A stretch of 64,000 bases of DNA from Isoetes taiwanensis (lineage: Eukaryota > Streptophyta > Lycopodiopsida > Isoetales > Isoetaceae): the NCBI GenBank assembly GCA_021234155.1, contig JAJEKV010000017.1, forward strand, positions 3,268,024-3,332,023, written 5' to 3'. The first letter of the stretch is position 1; each line of letters starts with the position of its first letter. A model generated the notes under the pieces. It searched no databases. It saw only the letters and a program-made list of their open reading frames with translations, and was not told the DNA's origin. The position numbers were made by a program, and so were the translations under genes. Positions 12,814 through 23,340 of this stretch are shown here, in pieces.

Positions 12814-14108
12814 TCATCGAACAAACTTACATTTTGCAGCAATATCAGGATGCATGTCATCCTCATACTCATTTAATCCCTGATCACTTGAGCCTTCATC
12901 CGCAGCTTCACTCTCAAAACTGGATGTACTCGAACAATCTTCTTCCTCACTGTCTACAAGTGAGTCTTCGTCATCATCTTTTTTTGCCATCTTTCTAGGT
13001 TGTTTGTCTAATCCACATGCCGACCTTATTAAAGTTTGAGTGACCATACATAACTTATTAGCAGCAGTCAGAACAAAGTCATATGCAAGAACCTTTACTT
13101 CAACTAGATCTATGACATCAGTGTTTGCTTTGGACTTTGCTCTCTTTCCCACTCCTGTTTTTACCATCTCCAAAGTATAACTCACACTGAAGCATTGGCA
13201 GCATTTGTTCTTATCCAGTGCACTTTTAATTGAGTGAAAATTCCATCCTCTCTTGTTACCTCCAGTACTTTAGCTAGCCAGAATAGCTTCTCAGATTCAT
13301 CATTATCAGCTGGGACAACTATGAGCATTCCTTTCTGAATCTCTGAGACTGAACCAGACACTCGAGCAACTTGTTGTGCCGTGCGTCTGGGGCCAGTGTA
13401 CATGACTCTGTGATCTTCATCTGAGCTAGCCATTATCTCTACATGTTCCTCTTGATTCTCAACTTGCACAGGGAGAGTTTGCCTAGATGGCAAGTTGAAT
13501 GTAACTGGCCTTCGACCTTGTAATAAAGCTTGTAACATGTCACGTTGCCGAGAAAAAAACTGAGGCCACCATAAAGCATCTGCCTCCCCAAAGTGGTTAG
13601 AGCATGACTGAATACTTGTTTCAATATAATCCAATGATTTGTTTGAGTCAAATGCTCTTCCCTCCTTTTTACTCTTTGTGATTTCTTTCAAGCTTTTTAA
13701 AGGCATTTGCTCTGCAGAGAGCATAGAAGTAGTATCGGGGATGGTGTGAATGAATTGAATACCAGCTGCTGACTGCCACTGCAAGGATGTGGCGTATTTC
13801 TTTCCTTGTAAGATGGCCTTGCCATCTACAAGTGAGAATTTGATCTGATGCTGAAATGTAATGTTTCTCAAGGGCTCAATTGCACAGCGATCCAATTGAT
13901 CTCTCCAAAAAATCCATTCCTTGAAATCATATGTTTCTTCCAATAGCTCGATGTCTGGACGAGGATTATGGGAATCTTGGATAACCTCAATCATTGCTGG
14001 CAGACTGAGAGCTTTTTTTCGAGCAAGACGTTTAGAAAACCTACTGAACATCTGATCAATTTGATCGTGTGTATGACCAACTAGCAGGAAACCAATCTTC
14101 ACCTTTAG
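12814..14108 (-). pseudogene. DUF7869-like protein, C-terminal part
   Basis: The minus-strand frame beginning at about 14108 reads VKIGFLLVGHTHDQIDQMFS and continues for about 300 residues. The VGHTHxxIDQxFSR motif is the signature of the DUF7869 domain found in many transposon-linked plant and animal proteins. An RNase-H-like transposase fold is my inference. The frame ends near 13182, and an overlapping frame (12814-13185) supplies a lysine-rich segment and an acidic Ser/Asp/Glu tail, so the true protein probably needs a splice or carries a frameshift there. An AG acceptor-like site sits at the upstream edge. The preceding part of the domain is not found next door; the probable N-terminal exon lies at 17.85-18.67 kb. 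Confidence 0.65.
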
Positions 14109-16175
14109 AATACATGTGCGTGGACGGAGAAGGGGTTTTTTTTAAAAAAAAAAGTACGTATACCTACGTTTTGGCGCCCAGGATGTATGGATTTCCACGG
14201 TCCGGGATGGATTTCTTCGAGCTGCTAAGGCGAAAGAATACGTTTTGAGGGCTTTGAATCCGAAGCTTGCTGCTAGAAAAACGTCAAGGGATTTGGTGTT
14301 TCGGAGGTAATGTTTTGAAGTTTTTTCATCCCTAAGAGGCATTTGCAAATGCCCTTGTTGGTGATTTATGCTTAAAACGGCAGGCTGGTGCTTATGTTTG
14401 GATGTGTTGTAACTGATAGTAGCACATGTCTTCTCTGTCTACACTGCACAGGTGCTCAAAATGCTGGGCAGACCTCTGTGGATGCAACAAACGGCATGCT
14501 TGAAAGGTTTCTTTTGCATAAAAATGCAATAGTCGTACATGGCTGATGCCGTAACTGATAGAGGCATATATCTGCTCTGCTTGAACTGCTCAAGTTGGTG
14601 GTGTTTTGATCATGAGTTCTTATTCATATGTCGAGAATGCCAGGCTCAAATATTTGCACTGCCAGAACGACTCATGATTGGAAGTTTAAACCTCAGCTTC
14701 AATACTCAGGTTCGTTTTCATCATTTTTCAGTGAAAATGGTGGTGTTAATACAGGTTAATGAGATATATTGCAGAGATATAGATCTGTCTAAGAAGTTAG
14801 ATCTAGAATACTATGAAATAGAACATGAAAACATCTCTCCTTTTTCCTGATTTCTTCATTTGATATCTAGGTACACAGACCTCATGGCTACATGAATATA
14901 CAAGTATTCTGCATATGCGACAATCAGACGAACTAGAAGATGATAAGGCTTGAGTTGGCTGCTATAATGAAGTTCTAAGTATGGAAGGTTTCACAAAGCA
15001 AGATCTTTTAAATCTTAACAGTGAAGGTCGTTGTCTTGTAACTGATCATGGAGCTTTTGGTAAGCATAAACAAATCTTTCTTTATGCATGCATTGATACA
15101 GAAAGAACTTAAAACAGCTTTGGGGAACATATTATATTACACAGTATATTATGTTTATGCACTTCTAGATCTACTCCAAAAACCATTTTAATAAATGTTT
15201 GCGTTTAATCTAAGACGCAGAAACCATCAGGAAGCTTAGCTTAAGTCTGGAATTTGGTATCTACTTTTTGTGCAGGTACATCCATATTCATGTTCGTGGA
15301 CATTATGCATTAGAATCCAGCTTGGTTCCAGAGAATGATGCAGCTGATGGCTTCATCAAGGCCTTGGGACTTGCATGGCAAGAGTTTGGAAATGAAAGGC
15401 AAGGATTTGATATTGCATGAGTTTACTGATTGTTGGTTCTTAGGTATATGATATACTTTTCGATTTAACAAATGCAAAAGGGAGGAAAATTCGAGAGGTA
15501 GGCTAGATGGTTCTTTTCTGGTTATAGACACGGCATCCAGAAATAATTGATTTATGTTTGATTGCTTTGTTTAGGGTGCAAACTGCTTACTATCATTGCT
15601 CCCAACACATCCAATTATTCTGAAAGAATTTCAGGTAAACATATTAGCATTACTACTATTTTGACTTAAATTTGTCATTATTACTTTAGTATTTATCACA
15701 AGGGTATCAGAACTTGCAAGACTTGAAGAGGGGACCCAACTTCTTGCTAGAAGATTTGCAACGGAATCACATCTTATATACATTTTACAGGTTATCACCC
15801 ATCCATAATCGAGTCTTGGTAATAACAAAGAATCGCCTCTCTAACAATACCCATAGAACTTCGACTTTGGAAATCTAAATTGGGAAGGATCTGTGTAGGT
15901 AATTAATGGCCTGCTAATGCTAGTAAATCAAGCGTGAGAGTCTCCCCCATCATTTCCATGAGGAATTTCTTAAGTTTGGTGGTTTCCAAGAAGTTATGGG
16001 GTGGTAATGTTTTGGTATATGTGATCTATATACAAGGATTGATATAACATAATATTTGAGTTGTTGCGGGCACTTAATGAATCTCTTCGAACCGAAAAAA
16101 TCTTAGTGGGAGTTGATGACCGGATAAAGCATGGCAAGTTATATGAGTGCATTAAGGATTATGAAGTTCTTGGTA
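14109..16175 (+). pseudogene. Exon-like fragments of host genes, one resembling APE2
   Basis: Several plus-strand protein-like stretches have plausible splice borders. About 14150-14310 reads VWISTVRDGFLRAAKAKEYV. About 14972-15059 reads MEGFTKQDLLNLNSEGRCLV then TDHGAF before GTAAGC, close to the endonuclease region of plant AP endonuclease 2 (EGRCVxTDHGxF). 15575-15634 reads CLLSLLPTHPIILKEFQ before GTAAAC. 15703-15790 reads VSELARLEEGTQLLARRF before GTTATC. About 16085-16171 reads EKILVGVDDRIKHGKLY before GTAGG. Frames do not chain into one recognisable gene. They may be captured fragments of two or more genes sitting inside the DUF7869 gene's gap. Only the APE2-like piece has a family guess. 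Confidence 0.4.
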
Positions 16176-17715
16176 GGTTAGGCTTTTAATGTTCTCTATG
16201 TGCTTGCCTAAGTGCAAGTTTAAAATGTTTGTTCTATTGGCAAGTGCAGTTTAGAAAGACCTCATGAATCCCCAAAGCACCACACTCTTGGCGGGTAATG
16301 TTTATGTTTCAATTGTTTTGATTTATGAACGAATGCTAAGTTGTTCCTTTAATGCCTAGCGAAATTCATCTTGATGTCCGATAATTGAAATTAGGAAGGA
16401 TGCCAAAGAATGAATCTTTTCAAAAAATCCTATTATGTCACCGAAAAATGGCTTGGAATGGTGTCGACCATCCGGACAAAAGGTATGGGGTCCTTGGGTG
16501 GTCGCTTGTTTTAGGCATTGTCGAGAACATGGGCCAATTTTGCGTAATGGCAACAATGTGGAAGAAGTTGTGATGAGGGAAGTTGTTGCGACTTTTGAAA
16601 CGGCTTTGAAACGGCTTACTTGGGCATGTGCTCTTAAGCAGATATCTTCTTTTGGAAGCGCACATTTGGCAGAAAACCAGGCAGGGGTTAGCCCACGTTC
16701 TACAGTGGTCAGCGTTAATGGTCTTTGAACCTTTTGTGTGCTGAGGCATGCTGAAGTTTACGAAACATTAGAGCTTATTACGGCAAAAGGAAGGAGCTTC
16801 CATATTTGTTAATGTTCTTGCAGCTCATTGTTTGTGCACCATGTAAATGCATGTTGTAGTTTCCATTATGTAGTATACAATAGCAATGCTCGGTTATGGG
16901 CCAGAGGATAAAACAAGAATTGATATTTGTGGGAAGATATTTGTGTTCGACAGTGCACCCATTTTGGCAGTTCACAATCCTATCCCTATAGATCAAAGGT
17001 AAGGTTTTATGAAGGCCTTGTATTTCCACATCCTTTGTATTGCAGATAAACTTAAACCATGGGATTAATCTTATATTGTGTCCCCTTAAACTTGCACCTA
17101 TATAGAATCACTAGCGAACAAGATATTGCCAAATAATGGAAGGTCTAGAGGATAGAACGTAGAAAGGAAGGTCCAAATCTATCAAAAAGGTTAGAATATA
17201 TCTAAAATGTTAGAACACGATTGCAACTCTACCCTGAATTTGCACAACGTAAGAAATGTTTCTATCACAAAATGCCAAAGGGAAAATTTGACACATGGGA
17301 AGTGTCAATTTTGACACATGGGAAGTGTCAAATTTGTGCTTTTGTACAAGGCTTTGACGTTCCTATGCCAATTTTCCCATCATGCTTTGTGTTTGCCTCC
17401 TCAAATATTCGAGAAAGGATAAACATTATGTGCGATGTTTGGACTTGACTAGAGCAAAAAGAATGGACTTGGGGAAACATTATAAACCTTTAGAAGATTA
17501 AATAACATTGTAGATAGATAGGCCATCTTGCCTTGCTGTCAACGAGCTCTACAGGCGCTCTACAATCACAATGAAATCCCAAGCGTGCAATTTGGGAGGT
17601 AAATGTAAGGTAGAGGGTAGGCTACATAAATAAATACTGGACGTAAAAATAAGGTTAAGGGTAGGGTAAATTGTGCTTAGACTCGGTGTAAAAATATGGA
17701 ATCGGGTATTCTGCT
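16176..17715. other. Mostly unassigned sequence within the inserted block
   Basis: No convincing gene. A frame at 16435-16728 has some protein-like segments (VWGPWVVACFRHC) but no family match. At 17288-17333 there is a tandem near-duplicate of TTGACACATGGGAAGTGTCAA, itself an inverted repeat. The remainder is AT-rich. Confidence 0.4.
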
Positions 17716-17853
17716 TCGACAACACAAGACTGTATATATAGGGGTTTCTATGGCGAGCTGTATACATAGGGGTTTCTCCCGACTTGATGCACGCACATGC
17801 CATATACCCCTAACATAGAGGTGAACCCCCCCGGGGTCGTGTTGTCTAGCTGA
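17716..17853 (+). mobile_element. Short inverted-repeat element end, related to the MITE at 39.6 kb
   Basis: The segment is bounded by GACAACACAAGAC on the left and, inverted, GTCGTGTTGTC on the right. It contains TATATATAGGGGTTTC, GCACGCACATGCCATAT and GAGGTGAACCCCCCCGGGG. These match the right part of the MITE at 39632-39870 (TATATAGGGGTGTTTC, GCACGCAGGTGGCATAT, AGGTGAATCCCCCGGG). It truncates the proline-rich reading frame of the minus-strand gene. Confidence 0.5.
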
Positions 17854-18672
17854 AGATATAGAACCGGTGGTATATGTTCTAGATTGGAACCTCAATTCCT
17901 TTAGTCCAATCTTAAGCAAACAACGTTGAGAACAGTGCTTTGTATGTGTTGCCCTCAAGTGAGCCTCGTCCATAAGTTTCTTTCTTCTTTGGGATGTACA
18001 TGCTTTCTTGTGTAAGTTTCGCTTAAGGTTTTTACTTGCAGGAGCTTTGAATTCGAACATAGAGTCTTGTGGCTTTGGTAGGTCCTCGTCTGAGAGATCA
18101 ACATGAGGTGTTTCTTCGTCTGACACGAGAGCAACAGATGGTGTACTAGTAGATGCTGAGAGGTTTGGAGTGGGCAAGTCCTGGGGGGAGGTGCTTTCCC
18201 TCTCTCTGGGAAAAAGTAATCGAGGTTGGTGACGTAGTTGACAAGCTCTTGAAGTGTCGTAGAACACAGAAGTTGCATGGCGCTGATTGCTCCCACTTGT
18301 TGTAGTACCAATTAACGAAATGGATGGACTTGGTGTGATTTGCCTCCGGGGAGGCAGTCTACGGTGGACTATGGGAGACGTACTAAAATGAACTGGAGGA
18401 GGGAGTCTGAGCTCTGTAGCTTGTGGTGGAGTAAAATGCATAGGTGGGGGCAAACGACGTTCAGGAGCAGGGTGTGGTGGAGTAAATTGAACTGGTGGTG
18501 GAAACCGAGGTGGTCGTGGTGGAGTAAATTGAACTGGGCTGGGGCTTTGAATATCGGAGGCAGAAGTTTCGTGGCTACTTCCTGGGGTCAGTTGAGGAGG
18601 TGTGAAAGTCATCGGAGGAGGAAGCCTGCGAGCAGGAGAGGGAGGCTATGCAGCTCTTTTCTCTCGAGCCAT
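17840..18672 (-). pseudogene. Proline-rich N-terminal exon of the DUF7869-like gene
   Basis: The minus strand starts with ATG at 18672 (MAREKRAA), meets TAG at codon 9, and stays in frame with the long open frame from 18612. That frame has four to five degenerate LPPPVxFTPP repeats, a Ser/Thr-rich region, an acidic patch (SDEETPHVDLSDEDLPK), a basic stretch and a Cys/His segment (HTKHCSQRCLLKIG) followed by KELRFQSRTYTTGS. The Cys/His segment resembles the N-terminal region that precedes DUF7869 in related proteins, so I infer this is the first exon of the same gene as 12814-14108. Its 3' side is cut by the repeat at about 17.85 kb. It is divergent from the methyltransferase gene, with 351 bp between the two ATGs. 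Confidence 0.5.
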
Positions 18673-19023
18673 ACTGAGAAAATTAGCGTCACACTGTATA
18701 AATTTATACGACAGAAGAGCAGACGGTATAAATTTATACAGAGATGGTATGTATAAATTTATACAGGGATGGTATAAATTTATACAGAGAACGGCAACTT
18801 AGAACACAAACAGTATAAATTTATACGAAAATTCACAGATACTTGTATGGGACACTTTATGGAGAACCGCTATACGAAAAGGCTCTGAGCAGAGCTACTT
18901 AAGCCGGGCGCCGGTCGTTCTATTTTCTCCATACGCTATTCGGAGTCGAATCCGCTCGCGCTGCGCCTTATATACCCCCTCTAATTTGCTCTCACGAACA
19001 GCTATAAGCGGATCCATACGGTC
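18673..19023. promoter_or_regulatory. Bidirectional promoter region with palindrome operators
   Basis: This 351-bp gap separates the ATG of the minus-strand proline-rich gene (18672) from the ATG of the ParB-methyltransferase gene (19024). It contains five copies of GTATAAATTTATAC (18696-18826), a GC-rich stretch at about 18900-18965, and a TATA box (CTTATATACC, about 18967-18976) some 50 bp before the plus-strand ATG. The palindromes lie nearer the minus-strand gene. Control of both genes by a palindrome-binding protein is inference. Confidence 0.55.
18696..18826. repeat. Palindrome cluster 1 (5 copies of GTATAAATTTATAC)
   Basis: Perfect 14-bp palindromes start at 18696, 18726, 18751, 18772 and 18813. 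Spacing is irregular here (21-41 bp), unlike the phased intron clusters. Confidence 0.95.
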
Positions 19024-22000
19024 ATGGCCACGTAAGTCTCTAATCCGTACTATTCTAGTTTCACATCTCTTTTAATCTGTTGAGTCTAAGGTCCTTCTGT
19101 ATAAATTTATACCGAAAGTGTTCTGGAACGGTATAAATTTATACGCTCCGAGCACGAGCGGTATAAATTTATACCGTTGCAGAACACTTGCGGTATAAAT
19201 TTATACGCCTCGAGCACGAGCGGTATAAATTTATATCGTTCCAGAACACATTCGGTATAAATTTATACCGCAAGTGTTCTGGAACGGTATAAATTTATAT
19301 GGCGTATAAATTTATACCACAAGTGTTCTGCAACGGTATAAATTTATACCGCTCGTGCTCGGAGCATATAAATTTATACCATTCCAGAGCACTTTCGGTA
19401 TAAATTTATACAGAAGGAGAACAATGTCGTTTTAACAAAAACTTTGTAACCACTTGCGGTATAAATTTATACGAGAAGACAACATCCGTGGTTTAAATTC
19501 TCGTGAAGTGTCGAGTGTCTAAAAAAAGGTCTTGAACCGTAGTAGTTGAGTAATAATGTTGTGTTTTACCGTCAATTGACACAAATAAAGGGTTAAAATA
19601 GCGTGCATTTTAGGTCCTTTAAGCCACTTTTCTTACAGTTAAAGTGTTTAAAATAGTGGAGAAAAACTGTATTTCTGATGTAAAAATGGGTTTTTTTTGC
19701 GTCTTTTCAGCCCCAAGGTCACGTTCACACAGAGAGGCCAATCATCAAAGGCAAAACAAGCAGAGCCACAGCCGCAGCCACAGACATATGAACTGAGAGA
19801 TCAGACGTGGTACGTACACAGGGGAGCGAGAGAGCGCAAACCCACTGAGGCATACCTTTATTTGTGTTATCAGTCAGGGCGGGGAAAGTGGAAGTCGGAT
19901 GATTACTACCCCGCCGGTGAAATGATAAGCCTCACTGCAACAGAAAATGAAGATGAGATTCTTATGAAGTGCCTAAATGACGACGGGGACGTCTACTACA
20001 TTCTGAATAGTAGAATGCTTCCTATAAGCATGTGCAAACCTAAAGACGTCCATGATTACATGGCGGAAAATTATAAGAATGGCTATGTAAGTAGGTCTTA
20101 GTGTCTTCACGTATAAATTTATACCGAATGTCTTCCTAATTTACCCTGCATTACAGGACATAGTGGACATTTTGTCCTCAGTAATACATTGTGAACAAAA
20201 GGAGATGGTCAAAGGTCTTTGGTACCCCATTCCTAAAGAAGATGTCGAGAAGGAAGAGGAATCGGAAGAAGAAGAGTCAGAGGAGGAACCGGTGGTGACA
20301 AGAGGGAAGAGCAAGAGAGTAGCATTGGTAGTAGATACCCAGCCTCCCACCAAAAGAAGGTCAAGAACCACAAAGGCCTTGACCATAGAGGAGTCAGCAG
20401 AAGCTCTTCAAAAGGCTCCTGGAGCAGACATTGTTGTGTGGCCCTCATACAAGTCAAGTGCTATTTTAAAGAGGGTTAACGAGAGCAAACTCCTCAAGCA
20501 AACCATCTCTTTGACACTGAGCACGATTAAGAGGCCACCAAACAATGAAAATGGGGTCAGAGTGCTTCAGGTCCGAAAGCTGTACGCGGCACATGTGGCT
20601 ATCCTCAAGCAAAGAATGAGAAGGAATTCTCATGCCCATGTGTCACCACTAGTTGTGATGGTAGACAGAAGTCAGTGCAACCAATTAAAAGACTACAAAA
20701 AGGCAGACTTCGAAGATTACACCTATTATGTTCTTGGAGGCACACATAGTTATAAAGCAAGAAAAGAACTTTCAAAAGACGAAAGCCGTAAAGAAGTCTG
20801 GAAGAGCGTGGAAGCACATATCTACGTTGGGGTGACAGACGAAGAAGCAAAGGTCATTGCCGTGAGTCATAATCTCGACAATGACTTCAGATTAAAAATG
20901 AGCCTGATAGACAAGATCCGCTTTATGCACCGAGAGTACGTGGAGTTTAAACAAGTGCATGGAGATGACTTTAAAAAGCAAAAGAACAACCTCCAAGAGC
21001 TTCGAGAAGCTTGCGTCACAGAGTGCTGCCTTAGTTATGATTCCGATAAGAAGCCTATAATGGCTGTAAAGCAGTACGACAATTACTTCCAGCTTGCCTT
21101 CCGAGATGGTCAAGTAAGTTAAACTTTTAATTATCTTTTAGTAGTATGTTTAGTGTGAAGTGAACTGTGCACTGGCCTCAAACTGTATAAATTTATACCA
21201 ACCTTGACAGCAGGGCTCGGTTCAATATTTATACCCTGCCTTGGCACGGTATTAGTCACGGTATAATAAGGCACTGTATAAATTTATACCGTGCCTTGGC
21301 TTGGTATAAATTTATACCGTGCCTTGGCACTGTATAAATTTATACCGTGACTTGGCTCGGTATAAATTTATACCGAGCCCTGCTTTCAAGGTTAGGCTCT
21401 CAAGTTATGCTACTAACACTAAATAATTTGACTTCGACCATAAACAGGTTTGGGATCTTCAAGAATTTTTTTTTTGCATGTTCGAGGATGGTGAGCTTAA
21501 AGAACAAGCTAGCTCCACTGGAAAAAAACCAAAAAAAAAATATTGAAGGAAAACAGAAAACATGAGCATCGTACCCTAGACTCAGCTACAGGGACTGAAA
21601 AGCAAAGAAAGTTTTGTACGTCTCCTGGAGAAGGTTGTGGCCAAGGAATTTACTCTAGAAGAAATGGCCAAGGAAGCTAAGACGTAAGTCTCATGTACTT
21701 TCTTTAATTCCTCACTTCGTCTTACAACCTTTTTTCTCCTTGCAGTCAGAAAGACATTGTCACCTGCCAAGCCGAGTTAATGAAGCAACTAAACTTAGAA
21801 GACTGGGAGGAGTGCAAGCTTCTTTACCCAACTTGTACGACAGACAGTGTAATTAGAGAGCATGCAGTTAACTTCAGTGGCTGGGTAAGTTTTGCAGAAA
21901 ATATGTTTTCTCTTTGTGCCTTTGTCTTACTATTCTCTTACAGAACAAGAAGAAAGGGCTACCAGCAGGCTTTTTGAACCTGGTTCGTAGGGCCAAAGAG

Positions 22001-23340
22001 GAAAGGCAGAGACTTAAGGCCATTGAACAGGGAAAAGAAGTCGGCCCCAGCACTTTTGACACTAGCTATGAAAGATTTACAATGTTTGATCAGGATTGCT
22101 TGTACAAGGTCGTTCAGGGTGATTGCACTAAGCTGGGGACACTTTTGGACAAGCAAAATTTTACTTTGTGCATAGCAGATATTCCATACGGCTTTAAAAT
22201 TAAGGATAGCGCCTTCGATGATGAAGCCTTCACGCACGTGCAAGTCCGTGCTTTTTTGGATGGGCTGAAGGATGTCACGATATCTGCAAACTGGAGGGTT
22301 ATCATTTTTCATTCCGACCTGCAGACGATGTCGGTGCTTAAACCTCTGGGAGCGGTCTGCAACGCCGGCTTCGAAAACTGCGTTTGGTAAGCTTCATGTT
22401 TATTGCTTTTCTATTTACTGTAACTCCACGGTATAAATTTATACCTCAGTTGCCTTAAGGTATAAATTTATACGACTGGAGCAACCGTGGTATAAATTTA
22501 TACAGCAAGGCAACCTTCGTATAAATTCATACGGCATGGCACCGTGGTATAAATTTATACAGCAAGCCAACCGTGGTATAAATTTATACCGCCACACCAC
22601 TGGGCTAACTTATTTTCATTGTTTTCTTTCTACTAAATTTTAATTGTTGTATTGTTTGGCAGGCTAAAAACGAACGTCAAGGGACATGGTGGTGGTCCAC
22701 GCTTAGTGAGCTGTTTTGAGCATTTCCATATAGGTTTTTACAGCGCAGACGCCAAAAAAACCATGGCTCATTTCAATACGCAGAATGAGAAGACTCCTCC
22801 CTGCAATGCTTTTCAGTACCCGGCTATTCTGCAAAAGTTAAGAGACCCAAGCGCTGTTGTGTCCCATTATCAGAAGCCACAGAGGCTTATTAATAACTTA
22901 ATACAGTGGTTTTCTCGCCCAGGCGACTGGATTTTGGATGCTTTTTCCGGAACAGGCACCACAACAATTTGCGCCCTTAAGCAGGGGCGCAATGTTGTCT
23001 CTGTCGACATAGACCCAGATAAAATAAGTTTCATCAGGACCAGGATAAGCTCTTGTGAATCCTTTCCGATGAAAACGAGGAACTGGGAGCAAAGAACGGT
23101 GTTGGCGATGTTAAAGGCACTTATACAGAAATCCAGCCTCCTATTACAGGGAGAAAAGATGAGGAGGTGGAGTTTGTCGACCTGGAGCCCTCTGGAGCTC
23201 AGGTTGAAGAAACGCTGCGCCAAATGGGATTGGAATCACAAGCGGCGTCTCGTACTGTTGTGTCCTTGCAAGAGCCGGATCCTAAGGGTAACCTTTTCCT
23301 CCTTGGACCGGGAAGAGCCACCTCCCCTTCGCACCATTGA
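19024..23340 (+). CDS. ParB-like domain / beta-class DNA methyltransferase fusion, 8 exons
   Basis: Predicted role: sequence-specific DNA binding plus N4-cytosine or N6-adenine methylation. Exons: 19024-19031, 19711-20086, 20157-21113, 21448-21490, about 21580-21683, 21746-21884, 21944-22386, 22663-23340; introns are GT..AG. Protein is about 915 aa. Near residues 157-173 there is an acidic run, then a basic KRRSRTTK. At about 258-395 lies a ParB/Srx-like domain (SPLVVMVD, YYVLGGTHSYKARKEL, AHIYVGVTDEEAKVIAVSHN). At about 540-840 is a methyltransferase with motif IV ADIPYGF (about 622) before motif I LDAFSGTGTTT (about 782) and VSVDIDPDK, the beta-class order. Bacterial and phage ParB-methyltransferases have this architecture, but here it is intron-rich. 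Defects: exon 4 fits exon 5 only if a 10-T run is 9 T, and the last exon shifts frame near 23050-23070. So it is recently decayed or misassembled. Confidence 0.8.
19093..19417. repeat. Intron-1 palindrome array, itself a larger inverted repeat
   Basis: Copies of GTATAAATTTATAC start at 19099, 19131, 19161, 19193, 19223, 19255, 19287, 19304, 19336, 19366 and 19398, with three one-base variants (19223, 19287, 19366). Steps are 30-32 bp except one of 17. Spacers alternate between two types, AAGTGTTCTGGAAC and CTCCGAGCACGAGC, and invert past the centre. The whole 325-bp array therefore reads as an imperfect palindrome centred near 19255, with CCTTCT at its left edge and AGAAGG at its right. A further copy lies at 19459. 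Confidence 0.95.
19459..19472. repeat. Single palindrome GTATAAATTTATAC in intron 1
   Basis: Perfect 14-mer outside the phased array but still inside intron 1. Confidence 0.95.
20111..20124. repeat. Single palindrome in intron 2
   Basis: Perfect GTATAAATTTATAC in the 70-bp intron between 20087 and 20156. Confidence 0.95.
21185..21393. repeat. Intron-3 palindrome array
   Basis: Perfect copies start at 21185, 21276, 21304, 21332 and 21360, the last four exactly 28 bp apart. Decayed copies lie at about 21222-21266. The flanks CCTTGACAGCAGGGCTCGG and CCGAGCCCTGCTTTCAAGG are inverted relatives, so this array too is a larger inverted repeat. Confidence 0.93.
22431..22589. repeat. Intron-7 palindrome array
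   Basis: Copies start at 22431, 22460, 22490, 22519 (one-base variant), 22547 and 22576. Spacing is 28-30 bp. The array fills the intron between the exon carrying methyltransferase motif IV and the exon carrying motif I. Confidence 0.93.

Noticed and set aside
19093-19417. CRISPR-like array (regular short repeats with spacers)
   Set aside because: The repeats are perfect palindromes, the spacers are only two sequences that alternate and invert, the array sits in an intron of a eukaryotic gene, and no cas gene is present.
18672-23340. Bacterial contamination of the assembly
   Set aside because: The gene has seven introns with GT..AG borders, a TATA box and A/T-rich introns, and lies within a plant satellite.
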